This document shows, one piece after another, positions 14,439 through 23,404 of a stretch of DNA of 64,000 bases. The DNA is from Apostichopus japonicus (lineage: Eukaryota; Echinodermata; Holothuroidea; Aspidochirotida; Stichopodidae). The notes under the pieces are model-generated. The model was given only the letters and a program-made list of their open reading frames with translations, was not told where the DNA came from and searched no databases. Numbering within the stretch: the first letter of the stretch is position 1; the number at the start of each line of letters is the position of its first letter. The position numbers were made by a program, and so were the translations under genes. The stretch spans positions 27,604,564 through 27,668,563 of the forward strand of contig NC_092571.1 of the NCBI RefSeq assembly GCF_037975245.1, written 5' to 3'.

Positions 14439-15491
14439 GCGGTGGTTCGAACCCCAGTGATGACGTCTTTTGCCGATCTTTTACAACTCTGGCTTGCATT
14501 AGGAGCCTTAACTATTAAACAATCAGCCAATATCTCAGCCGATACAGTGGCCGGACGGCGTGGCGCACTGTAATAGCTGTAGAGCGAGACTCTCTTTTGC
14601 ACGCGGTGGTTCGAACCCCAGTGATGACGTCTTTTGCCGATCTTTTACAACTCTGGCTTGCATTAGGAGCCTTAACTATTAAATAATCAGCCAATATCTC
14701 AGCCGATACAGTGGCCGGACGGCGTGGCGCACTGTAATAGCTGTAGAGCGAGACTCTCTTTTGCACGCGGTGGTTCGAACCCCAGTGATGACGTCTTTTG
14801 CCGATCTTTTACAACTCTGGCTTGCATTAGGAGCCTTAACTATTAAACAATCAGCCAATATCTCAGCCGATACAGTGGCCGGACGGCGTGGCGCACTGTA
14901 ATAGCTGTAGAGCGAGACTCTCTTTTGCACGCGGTGGTTCGAACCCCAGTGATGACGTCTTTTGCCGATCTTTTACAACTCTGGCTTGCATTAGGAGCCT
15001 TAACTATTAAATAATCAGCCAATATCTCTGCCGATACAGTGGCCGGACGGCGTGGCGCACTGTAATAGCTGTAGAGCGAGACTCTCTTTTGCACGCGGTG
15101 GTTCGAACCCCAGTGATGACGTCTTTTGCCGATCTTTTACAACTCTGGCTTGCATTAGGAGCCTTAACTATTGAATAATCAGCCAATATCTCTGCCGATA
15201 CAGTGGCCGGACGGCGTGGCGCACTGTAATAGCTGTAGAGCGAGACTCTCTTTTGCACGCGGTGGTTCGAACCCCAGTGATGACGTCTTTTGCCGATCTT
15301 TTACAACTCTGACTTGCATTAGGAGCCTTAACTATTAAATAATCAGCCAATATCTCAGCCGATACAGTGGCCGGACGGCGTGGCGCACTGTAATAGCTGT
15401 AGAGCGAGACTCTCTTTTGCACGCGGTGGTTCGAACCCCAGTGATGACGTCTTTTGCCGATCTTTTACAACTCTGGCTTGCATTAGGAGCC

Positions 15492-15495
15492 TTAA
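15492..15495. other. TTAA target-site duplication, left
   Basis: The monomer reads ...gccTTAA here and then leaves the satellite. The same TTAA reappears at 23405-23408 followed by ctatt, which restores the usual gccTTAActatt. Because TTAA is a palindrome, a TA duplication with a one-base-longer inverted repeat fits equally well. Confidence 0.85.
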
Positions 15496-15513
15496 AGGTC
15501 AAGTGACACGTAA
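15496..15513 (+). repeat. Left terminal inverted repeat
   Basis: 18 bp starting AGGTCAAG; pairs with 23387-23404 with one mismatch (T here where the right end implies C). Homology stops abruptly after position 18. Confidence 0.85.
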
Positions 15514-15642
15514 CAGATTTCTTTCAAACTTACACAAATTGAAAAGCTACATATCAAAACCCTATATTCCAAATTTGGAGTTCCACAATTGTTTCTTTGC
15601 TGTTTTAATTAAGTTAATCACCAAGCTAATTCCGTAAGATAA

Positions 15643-15650
15643 TGACGTCA
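15643..15650. promoter_or_regulatory. CRE palindrome TGACGTCA near left end
   Basis: Full cAMP-response-element core followed by cggggg, about 150 bp inside the left end and upstream of the plus-strand THAP exon. A mirror copy (inverted, with the G/C run on the matching side) lies at 21517-21524. Binding by CREB/ATF proteins is inference from the core motif. Confidence 0.45.
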
Positions 15651-15862
15651 CGGGGGAACCGCCAATGTTACCAAAGCTAGATATGCCTAATATGCTAACC
15701 GAGATCAAAGCCGTAAACAATACGTCACGGACAGTAAACAAAATATCAGATGAGAATGGGTGCACAACAGTACAAGAAAGTTTCGTGTTCGTCAAACACT
15801 GTATACAGCGATAGCTTAGTACCAGTGCACTCAGCCAGCCTACAGTAGCTGCCTAAGTACAG

Positions 15863-15997
15863 ATTGGCTTGGACCTTCGAGCGAATCGCCGTCTACAAGA
15901 CAATGCCGTTCCTTCTCTATTTGGAGAAAGTATCTTCAAATCTCCAGGAGATAAAGAAACAAGTAGACCAGTAGTTGCGAAGCTGGATCGGAAAAGA
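15863..15997 (+). pseudogene. Fossil exon with THAP-domain C-terminal motif
   Basis: An open 45-codon stretch lies between an AG (15861-15862, weak pyrimidine tract) and a consensus donor GTAAGT at 15998. It reads LDLRANRRLQDNAVPSLF and continues with a charged segment ending LDRKR. The AVPSLF box is the conserved end of THAP domains (C2CH zinc-binding DNA-binding domains, whose last residues read AVPxxF). The first half of the domain, with the Cys and His ligands, is not recognisable upstream between 15514 and 15860, so the gene is truncated or too decayed. It probably belonged to the transposase of the element. Family assignment rests on one motif. Confidence 0.45.
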
Positions 15998-17286
15998 GTA
16001 AGTGTATTTTCTGGCCTAGGCCTACTACAACAAGGACTAACTTGGTATTATTACTAACTTACAGTAGGCTAATTCTTATAATTTCGTTCAGTTAGTTAGG
16101 CCCTAAATTAGGTACGGCGACGATAAAGTTAGGTGTAGGCTAGGGCTATATTAACTTTTATCTGTGGTACATCATGAAAAATCCAGAATAACAAGCATAA
16201 GATGTTTACATGTCATTTTGCCCAATATTATAATGTGCTCCCACCTATCTATATACTCAGAGTCATAGCTCATATGTTTCACAGTAAATGACATCCTTAT
16301 ATTTTGCCATTTTTGTTGGTAGGGCTGCAATTTTTGTTACAAGAGAAAACGCTTGTGACAGGTACTTTCAAACATATCAAACTGCTTTCTTAAATGAACT
16401 TTCATAACTTCCTTCTTATTTTCTTTCCCAATTTTCAATACTTAGATTAATCTAGAAGCTGTTCCCCAACCAACTGCAGTGAAAATAAAGGCAGGATTCT
16501 GCAGAATGTACATCTCCATCTAAAGGTAGCATGATCTTATAGACATGTGCTTGATATTACCGAAAAACAGTTAGGAAATGGGGGAGGGGAGGGTGGTGAC
16601 AGGCATTAAAGATTTAAGTAGTCAGTTTTGAACGGGATAAAAGGAATCTCCACCAGTAAAACATCGAGGCATGTATATGGGGGGCAAGCTACCAGACAAA
16701 AAGGAGGCAGCAGTATTACGGCCGAAAGGTCCCCATCAATAGGTTTTAATAGAGTGATGAATGGGGAGGGGGGGGGGGGGGAGAAAATGTGGTACAGAAG
16801 TGTAAGCTAGGGTAATACAAGGAAGAATGGAAAACTTTCATACATCTATAGAGTATTCTATAGCAGAAGTGAGTACAGGGGCCAAAATTTTAGAAACAGT
16901 ACTCGTTGAAAGCAAAATAGCAATTAAAACTGCACATTGGGCAGGCTGACTAGGGGATAATATACATTGTATTTTATCCATCATATCCGCCTGCCTGACG
17001 AGAGTGGTTGAGGAGGCTATACCTGATGGCTTCACAGGAAAATATAAAGGCTACATCTATAGTTACTGAGAGAAGGGAGATTACATTGTAGTTATACTAT
17101 ATGAAACCAAGCTGAAGTCATCTGCAATGCTCATGGTGTGAGTGGCCCATATTTTTGCAGCCACATAAAGCAGGAGGATATGCTCTCCTTCAGAAAAGAT
17201 AAGTGAACCATCTAGGCAGCTGACCCCTGTCCAAGAGCAGCCTACTGTATGTGTGTGGTATAATAAGCGTTTATTCTAATTTTCAG

Positions 17287-17528
17287 TGAATGTAACACAT
17301 GTATGTAGAAGTCCAGTGTTCACTGGTCCCCCTACCACCATTGAAGTTGCTGACTGGACCAACAGAGACAAGAACACCATCAAAGCAACCAGGGCCATCT
17401 CACAGTGGCGATGATGGTCCGTCTGCTGCTGTGGCATCCACATCGGGATACACCGAAAAACCGCCAGGTAGTCCGGACTACACTCCATCAGTTAACTCAT
17501 CTGAACATGACAAAGATGACGCTTCAAG
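17287..17528 (+). pseudogene. Probable fossil exon, Ser/Pro-rich linker
   Basis: A good acceptor (pyrimidine-rich, ending ttttcag at 17286) and a donor (caag/gtaatt at 17529) bound this stretch. The frame from 17299 to 17528 is open and reads a low-complexity linker with TRTPSKQPGPSHSGDDGPS and later SPDYTPS, ending KDDASR. Stops occur in the first few codons before 17299, so the exon cannot be joined in frame to the THAP exon as it stands. Such Ser/Pro linkers commonly follow the DNA-binding domain in transposases; this is a guess from position and composition. Confidence 0.35.
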
Positions 17529-18232
17529 GTAATTTTCAAGATTGATAGTAGACTAGTCTGGAAAATTAATTGGTGCCATAACTTTCTGGAAAGAGGATCA
17601 TTATTAATTTTGACACCAACACTGTGGGGTAGTCTGGAATGTGTGGTGAGGCCATCAGTCTTTACTTCAATTAGCATATACATACTGTATCTGGTAGAGT
17701 TGTCACAGCTGTATGTGAACAAGAAATAAAGGCACAAACAAGTAGTTGGATTTAACAGAGTATATTATATCTTAACTTGGCTGGATATCTGCTACTGAAT
17801 ACAAATGGTGAAAGTAGCATCTTATACACTCTTTTACCATGGATTACAAGGGGATGGGACAGGATGTTACTCTGTCCACATGTTTACTTTACTACATATC
17901 AGTGGTTAAGCTACTGAGACAATGACCACACATCCTGCTGAAGATTACATAATCCATAATATTAGGTGCACAAACAGGTGAAGGATTTTTGTTGTAATCA
18001 GTAAAAAATATATTGGAATTGTTCAGGCACAAGTTGTCAGGTTAAACCTGACCCATGTATCCACACCAATTGAGGTGTACTCAGCTGTCGCCTTAGTTGG
18101 GCATCCAAAGACTTGACTGACAACTGTGCCATGCCTATTGACCGAAATGGAGTGATTGGAATGCCTCTATCTAAATGGTATGTTTTATGAACTATTATTA
18201 TATTATTCTTCATATCTTTACTATTCTACAGA

Positions 18233-18369
18233 TTATGTATGGGAACTTCTTGACTGCTTGCAACAACTTCTGCAGAAGTGGAACTCTGGGAGAGGAGTGT
18301 CCTGTTCCTGTCAGAAAAGAGCCCCCACCACTTGCAAGCTCCTATATTCATCCGAACAGGATGCCATAA
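18233..18369 (+). pseudogene. Possible fossil exon, cysteine-containing
   Basis: It starts after a consensus acceptor (tattctacag) and is open to a TAA at 18367. It reads a segment with TACNNFCRSGTLGEECPVPV and ends SSYIHPNRMP. The preceding stretch (about 18009-18174) ends in a donor GTATGT and also has a long open run with ASKDLTDNCAMPIDRNGVIG, interrupted by one stop. I do not recognise a family. Both lie on the strand of the THAP exon and may be later exons of the same decayed transposase gene. Confidence 0.25.
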
Positions 18370-19285
18370 AAAAACACAGAAGCAGATTTCAAAAGCTTTG
18401 CTGAAGTACTGTAGTTGATGGCCTCCCAATCTCTAATTTTGTTTCATTGTAGTGGGGAGCAATCGACTCTGTGAATCGTCTGTTCACATGATGTTTTGGC
18501 ACAGCTGCAGAGCAGTGTTAATTAACAGGTCGCTACCAGCCTTTAGGGAAGTTGCTAAAAGTTTACATTAAAGTTTTACTTACATCTGGTTTCCATTCTA
18601 ACTAACTAAATGATAACATTATATTTTAAAAAAAAGTTCCAATGACAAGTACTCCTCTCTAGAGAGCTTAGACTTCATAAATATAAATTTCATGCTGACT
18701 TACTATTTGTATGCAACTTTGGTGTTTCAAACATATTGCCAATTTTTTGTTTTTCTCAAAAAGAATTGACAGAAATTTGCTGTTTGTTCCCCGCATGGGA
18801 TAAAATATGATTTTTTTTATCCCATTTATGATCAAGTAACCTTGATATTCCATGGATTAATGAACAATTTCAGATTGATTCTCATTACACTTTTATTAAA
18901 ATGAAAGCCTAAGCTCTCCAGATCCCATTGACATAGTGGTTTAGGGTACTTTATTCAAACTATTCTTCTATTTTAACCTAGTATATTTGAGGTTTCAATC
19001 ATCCACATTTTGTTGGCAGGCTACTAGAAGTGACAGCTTTGCTTACAAGAGAGAATACATACAAAAAATTAACTTGAGTTTTTATTATTTATTGCTGTTA
19101 TGTACTTCCCAAACTTGAAAATGTAAAATTTCATCCAAGATTGTAGTTAATACCATGAACCAGAAAAATGTAAGCTGGAATTCCAAAATGTTCACCATTC
19201 AGCCACAAAACAGACAGGACTGAACCCTGTTTCTATCAAACTTTGCAGAAATGATACTATGACTTGGCATAAACAGTCCACATTC

Positions 19286-21098
19286 TCACAGTCTTGATAA
19301 TTTAAATCCTTCATGCTGTTCAGATGGTAAAGCTTCTCTAATTCTCCTTACTGCATAGGATGGGAGAACAACACAATATCCTTCCCTAAAAATTGCTAGC
19401 TCATCCGTGCAAGTTGTCTGTATGCTCTGTGTCTGTATTTCCTGTAAAATAATCATATGAAAACCAGCTATAAAAGATGAAGACACACAAAAGCTTGGTA
19501 GCCATCTGGGGACGTCAATTTTAAAATAAATTTCTATATGATTTCCAGAATTTGCTTGGCCCCTAAATCTGCCTCCCCTAAAGTAAGCCTAGCTATGCCA
19601 TTTATACAAACTGATCATTGTCATCATCTCGGGGACTAAAATTTGTAAATGGATCGTGCACAAGCATGGTGGACATTTTTTTTGTGGCATTTGGTTCCAT
19701 GGCTCAGTGTTAATGATTACTATGTCAGTCAGCATGATAAGGGTTAACCTCAAGGGCATTACACCAGTTTTTGGTCAAAATGACCTAATCAGAAGCAGGT
19801 TTTGAACATGGTGCACAAATTTTCTTGATCAAATCTATATCTTAATGTTATTCCTTTCACAACGAAACAAAACTAAACTATGAATACACCCTCTGTATTG
19901 TTACATCTTTCAACAGCAGGTCAGAGCAATGAATAAAGGTATACAACAAAAATAATGTATTCTATACTTACTCTTGGATCCTGTTTTCCTGTGCACGTCC
20001 ACCATACTGTTGACGGTACATGTAGTAGGCTGTCTGAAGAAACAATGGGTTCAGGCACATAGCTTCAAAACCTGGGTGTAAGGTGATGCATGCAGCACCT
20101 TCTTCATCCATCACAGTCCTTATCTATTTCGCTGCAGCATCTACACTCCCTTGCTGTAGGCATCACAGCACATTGGCCACAATGACACCTGTAAACAATA
20201 CAAACCAGTTCAAATAATAAAGAGCCAATTCAATGACTTCATACCAACCTCAATTATTGGGGCATACTGTACTAACATGTCAAAATAGAAAAGGGGCACC
20301 TCTGAAGGGCAATCTACTGTTGAAGCTCCTTACAAGTAACATCACTAGTAAGGAAGGGGTAGCCTCTTCTTAGAAGTCTTGCCTCTGTTGGGACAATGCT
20401 GCAAAGGAAAATAAAACAGGCCGATATTGCCTCGTTTCCAACTCTTTCCCACTTCTGAATCCATTCCCTAGATTGAGAAAATCTGGTTATGAAATTAGCT
20501 CAAGCGGAAATGACAAAAAGCTGGTGTGAGGTGCCACCTTCTCCCTCCCCCCCCCCACCCTTTCCCTGATTTGTGGTAACTTCACTAATTTGCCACTAGG
20601 CCTACAACTGCTAGGAAATTAATAATAGGCCACCTCTGAATTTGTTGTGTACTCTTCCAATTGGCTCCTTCAATCTACTAACCAAATGAAACATGTCTGT
20701 GTGACATGTTCCTGGGGCATGTGCTGCCACAACTTTTAAGGAAAATAGTAACTTCCTTAACTTTACTCGACCGCACATTCATGTTAATTTTGCTGCCCCA
20801 TCAACAAATTGGCTAGCTAAGTGTATGAGCAAAGTTAGGAAACATTTATCGGTTCTAGGCCTAACTAGTGACACAACTATCCTATATAAAGTATAGTAAG
20901 CTTGGCGTAACGTTACCGTTATATTCCGTCAAGACGATCAATTTCGACATTGCTGTCCGATCCCGCTTCCTCTTCGCTGGTCTCCGGTTCGAACATATAG
21001 GGAAAAACTTCCCCACGATCGTCCACCATGTCCTCCATTTCCCTTACTTCTTCGCCGTTGTTATCTAAATACTGTGTGTCAATGCCACCGGCAGCCAT
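19286..21098 (-). pseudogene. Broken P2X7-ballast (P2RX7_C-like) domain gene, three exons
   Basis: Exon 1 (21098-20917) starts MAAGGID and contains an acidic stretch with FPYMFEPETSEEE. Exon 2 (20188-19972) begins CHCGQCAVMPTARECRCC and, after a one-base shift, reads ACITLHPGFEAMCLNPLFLQ then TAYYMYRQQYG. Exon 3 (19441-19286) starts KYRHRAYRQLAR and, after a shift, reads YCVVLPSYAVRRIREALPSE. These match the Cys/Zn cytoplasmic ballast domain of P2X7 (CxC, MPT, CC, CITxHPxF, CLNP, AYRQ, VLPSCVVxxIRxxFP blocks). Introns have GT-AG ends (acceptors tttacag/ttttacag, donors gtaacg and gtaagt) and the phases join in frame. Damage: an in-frame TAA at the end of exon 1, one frameshift in exon 2 and a stop/shift in exon 3. 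There are no P2X channel segments nearby, so this is the stand-alone domain found in many invertebrates. Confidence 0.8.
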
Positions 21099-21215
21099 TT
21101 CGCGATATGTATAAGCTATGCTGTGCTGTGTATATATGCGTACTACAGTGCGTGTATAGAAACTGTATGTGGTAGCAATATCGTATGCGACGATATCATT
21201 CACTTTCGACTTGGT

Positions 21216-21237
21216 AAACAAATGACGTCATTTGTTT
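21216..21237. promoter_or_regulatory. 22-bp perfect palindrome with CRE core
   Basis: The sequence is symmetrical around TGACGTCA (21223-21230), extended on each side to 22 bp. It lies about 120 bp upstream of the ATG of the minus-strand P2X7-ballast gene, a typical distance for a promoter element. Use as a promoter is inference. Confidence 0.45.
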
Positions 21238-21516
21238 TCGGCTTTCCCTGAACGAGTCAATCTAGCCGATTTTTGCGGAGTTTTTTGTTCCTTGATAGGA
21301 AGAAAATGCAAGGAATTTATGAAAAAAGAAGTCAATGGATGTTTTGTTCGATGTCTTATGTATCAATTTGTGATTTTTCATCTTAATCCAAATCATAACT
21401 TTCTTGTAACAGACTGCTGAAAAAGATAATATTTTCGAGAAGTTAGAGATTTCTCCATACCCAATGCACTGCGCAGAACATATACAGTTTGCACTCTTCT
21501 GCGCTCCCCCCCCCCG

Positions 21517-21524
21517 TGACGTCA
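21517..21524. promoter_or_regulatory. CRE palindrome near right end
   Basis: TGACGTCA preceded by a C run. It mirrors the arrangement at 15643-15650, where the CRE is followed by a G run. Removing the LINE insertions, it lies roughly 150-180 bp from the right end, about as far in as its partner on the left. Confidence 0.4.
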
Positions 21525-21905
21525 CTGAATCTATTACGTAATAGTACTTTTTACCGATTTCTATCCCTTTGGAGACGGAAAAAAATCGCGGTGCTGGGTT
21601 TTTGTTAATGTAAGAATTGTTAGGTTTAATATTATGCTTAATATTAACAAAGGTTTAATATTAACAAATATGACATTCTATGCAACCAACAATATGGCTT
21701 TCGACCACATCATTCTACTGAACTTGCACTGGCAGATGCCGTTGACAAATTGTACAGCAGTCTTGATAATAATAGATCTTGCTTGGGTGTGTTCCTAGAT
21801 CTTTCCAAAGCGTTCGACACTATTGATCATACCATTCTACTTAGTAAATTACAACATTATGGCATCAGAGGAACGACGCTGAACTGGATCGATAGTTATA
21901 TATCT

Positions 21906-22200
21906 CCAAACTGTAATTATTTCTCACTATTAATGGATTTATTCTTGTGTGTGTTAGCGATTAAGATCATTATAAAGATTGTTAGGATCGCTTATTAACA
22001 TTATTAATTTCTAGTAGAGTCAATTCGATTATTTCATCATTGTAGATGCTACTATTAACTTTTCATTTCTATTCTTAAGTTTTTCTTTCTTTTTTCTTTT
22101 TGGGGAGTCTCCTACTTTGTTAAGCCTTACAGGCTTTATAGGAGACTTCCCGTCACACTGTAAATTGTGATGAAACAAATAAATATACAAATATATACAA
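21906..22200 (+). mobile_element. Nested LINE 3' fragment (295 bp) with 8-bp target duplication
   Basis: The copy is severely 5'-truncated: only the last codons and 3' UTR remain. Its sequence matches, in the opposite orientation, the 3' end of the LINE at 38521-39317 (ggagtctcctac hairpin, cacactgtaaattgtgatgaaac, ATACAAAT-type tail). Target duplication atatatct occurs at 21898-21905 and 22201-22208, though the second copy blends into the AT-rich tail. Removing the insert restores the reading frame of the host LINE. Confidence 0.85.
22104..22150 (+). ncRNA. LINE 3'-UTR stem-loop (family A)
   Basis: TCTCCTA (22108-22114) pairs with TAGGAGA (22139-22145), extended below by GGAG/CTTCC with a bulge. 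The related LINE at 23272-23310 has TCTTCTA/TAGAAGA in the same place, a compensatory C-G to T-A change. In CR1/L2-type LINEs a 3' stem-loop is bound by the reverse transcriptase; that role here is inferred. Confidence 0.65.
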
Positions 22201-22208
22201 ATATATCT

Positions 22209-23189
22209 AATCGGCATCAATATATCTCTTACAAAAACACTCATTCTCATCTTGCAGAAATTCAATGTGGTGTTCCACAAGGCTCAATTCTAGGCCCTTT
22301 ACTGTTTATTATATATGTCAATGACATCTGCCACGTATCAGAAATCGCAAACATTACGTTATTTGCCGACGACACAAATATTTTTTTCGAATCAAATGAA
22401 AATGAAAATTTATTTCATATTAAAGTGTCTTCTGAATTAAATAAATTTAACGACTGGTTTGCCTCTAACAAGCTATCGCTTAACATTGGCAAAACGAATT
22501 ATATCGTTTTTAATACATCCCGAAATTTTAGCTGGGATAAAGATATTTTTATGGGAGGTAAAATTCTCAAAGAGGTATTTTCTAATAAATTCTTAGGTGT
22601 ACATATTGATCATAAACTTTCATGGGGTGATCATATTTCCATAGTATGCAGGAAAGTTGCAAAGAATATAGGAATATTATCGAAATTGAAACACTACCTG
22701 CCACAACACATATTAAAGACCCTATATCAAACTTTAGTGGTCCCACATTTTTCTTATTGCTCGATAATTTGGTCTGGTACACGTGATACTAATCTTAAGC
22801 CACTTATTATATTACAAAAGAAAGCTGTCCGCCACATATCACATGCTGCACCACGTGATCACACCAACCTTCTATTCAAGGATCTGAATATATTGAAAAT
22901 TAATGACATAATACGTGTAAATCTTGCCACCTTCACTTATAAGGCTTGGAATGGACTCCTACCTAATGCATTTCATAATTATTTAATCCGTAATTCGGAT
23001 ATACATCACCACAACACAAGACATGCAAATCATGCGCATTATCACAACACGAATACCTCAACAGGAATGTTAAGCCTCAGAAATCGAGCAATAAAAACCT
23101 GGAATTCTACTACTGACATTATTAAAAATAAATTATCGTGTAGGACATTTAGAAAATGTTATATTAAAGAAATAATTGCATCATATTAA
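22209..23189 (+). pseudogene. LINE reverse transcriptase, 3' half of ORF
   Basis: The open frame contains the RT palm with QCGVPQGS and FADD motifs, then LNKFNDWFASNKLSLNIGKT, the QKKAVRHISHAAPRDH block and a C-terminal tail ending in SCRTFRKCY. It catalyses first-strand synthesis on the LINE RNA in intact elements. It is in the same frame as 21750-21905: the nested insert plus one 8-bp duplication adds 303 bp (101 codons), so before that hit the frame was continuous. The original start is missing, so the copy is dead. Confidence 0.85.
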
Positions 23190-23386
23190 TTAAAATATCA
23201 TATAATTGATTTATTGTCGAAACGTTTAATTTGATCTTTAATTTTTTCTTCTCTTTTCTTTCTTCAGGGAGTCTTCTACATTGTTAAGCTATTGTATGCT
23301 TTATAGAAGACTTCCTTTCACCTTGTATATTTGCACGTGAAAAAACAAAATAAATCAAATCAAATCAAATCAAATCAAAGTCAAGT

Positions 23387-23404
23387 TTACGTGTCGCTTG
23401 ACCT
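23387..23404 (-). repeat. Right terminal inverted repeat
   Basis: 18 bp ending ...CTTGACCT, complementary to 15496-15513 with one mismatch. It is followed directly by TTAA (23405-23408) and the rest of the satellite monomer. Confidence 0.85.

Larger units (their letters stand above)
1..15495. repeat. 164-bp satellite array, left block
   Basis: Head-to-tail monomers of 164 bp run from the first base to the TTAA at 15492-15495, about 94 copies, so the array starts outside the window. Neighbouring copies differ at only a few positions: tctcAgcc/tctcTgcc, aaaCaatc/aaaTaatc, gatgaCgtc/gatgaGgtc, gcaCgcgg/gcaGgcgg, and ttgaataatc forms. Most monomers here read gccTtaactattaaaCaatc and gatAcagtgg, unlike the right block. 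Two monomers (near 250-290 and 1739-1779) carry a 13-bp internal expansion of a tgtggcgc-like unit, giving 177 bp. The same ~83-codon minus-strand frame is open in almost every copy only because a stop-poor phase recurs every 164 bp; it is not coding. Confidence 0.97.
21680..23380 (+). mobile_element. 5'-truncated LINE (CR1/L2-like group), host of a nested LINE
   Basis: The reverse transcriptase reads from QQYGFRPHH through FLDLSKAFDTIDH (the first catalytic-Asp block), then after the nested insert CGVPQGSILGPLLFIIYVND and LFADDTNIF (FADD catalytic box), ending with the thumb and C-terminal region at a TAA near 23189. The 5' half, including the endonuclease, is missing. The 3' UTR has a stem-loop (23272-23310) and the end is an AAATC repeat (about 23350-23379), typical of LINEs that prime on short tandem tails. 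It lies just inside the right inverted repeat of the TTAA element. Exact family assignment needs a database comparison. Confidence 0.85.
15496..23404. mobile_element. 7.9-kb TTAA-inserted DNA transposon (Kolobok-like or piggyBac-like), degraded
   Basis: The ends are inverted repeats of 18 bp with 17 matches: AGGTCAAGTGACACGTAA at 15496-15513 and its near complement at 23387-23404. The insert is flanked by TTAA and splits one satellite monomer in phase. It carries a plus-strand exon ending in a THAP-type AVPSLF motif, a serine/proline-rich plus-strand exon, and a broken minus-strand P2X7-ballast gene. TTAA duplication is known for piggyBac and Kolobok superfamilies, and Kolobok transposases carry THAP domains; that favours Kolobok (inference). 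No intact transposase is visible. About 2 kb of the right part is later LINE insertion. Confidence 0.8.

Noticed and set aside
57-15422. Arrays of 83-84 codon minus-strand frames (MQKRVSLYSYY...) as a repeated gene family
   Set aside because: They are one satellite phase read over and over; each overlaps the next, 164 is not a multiple of 3, no splice or promoter evidence, and other frames are open too.
17299-18404. Intact plus-strand transposase
   Set aside because: Exon-like pieces cannot be joined without stops or shifts, and no catalytic core was found between 15496 and 19286.
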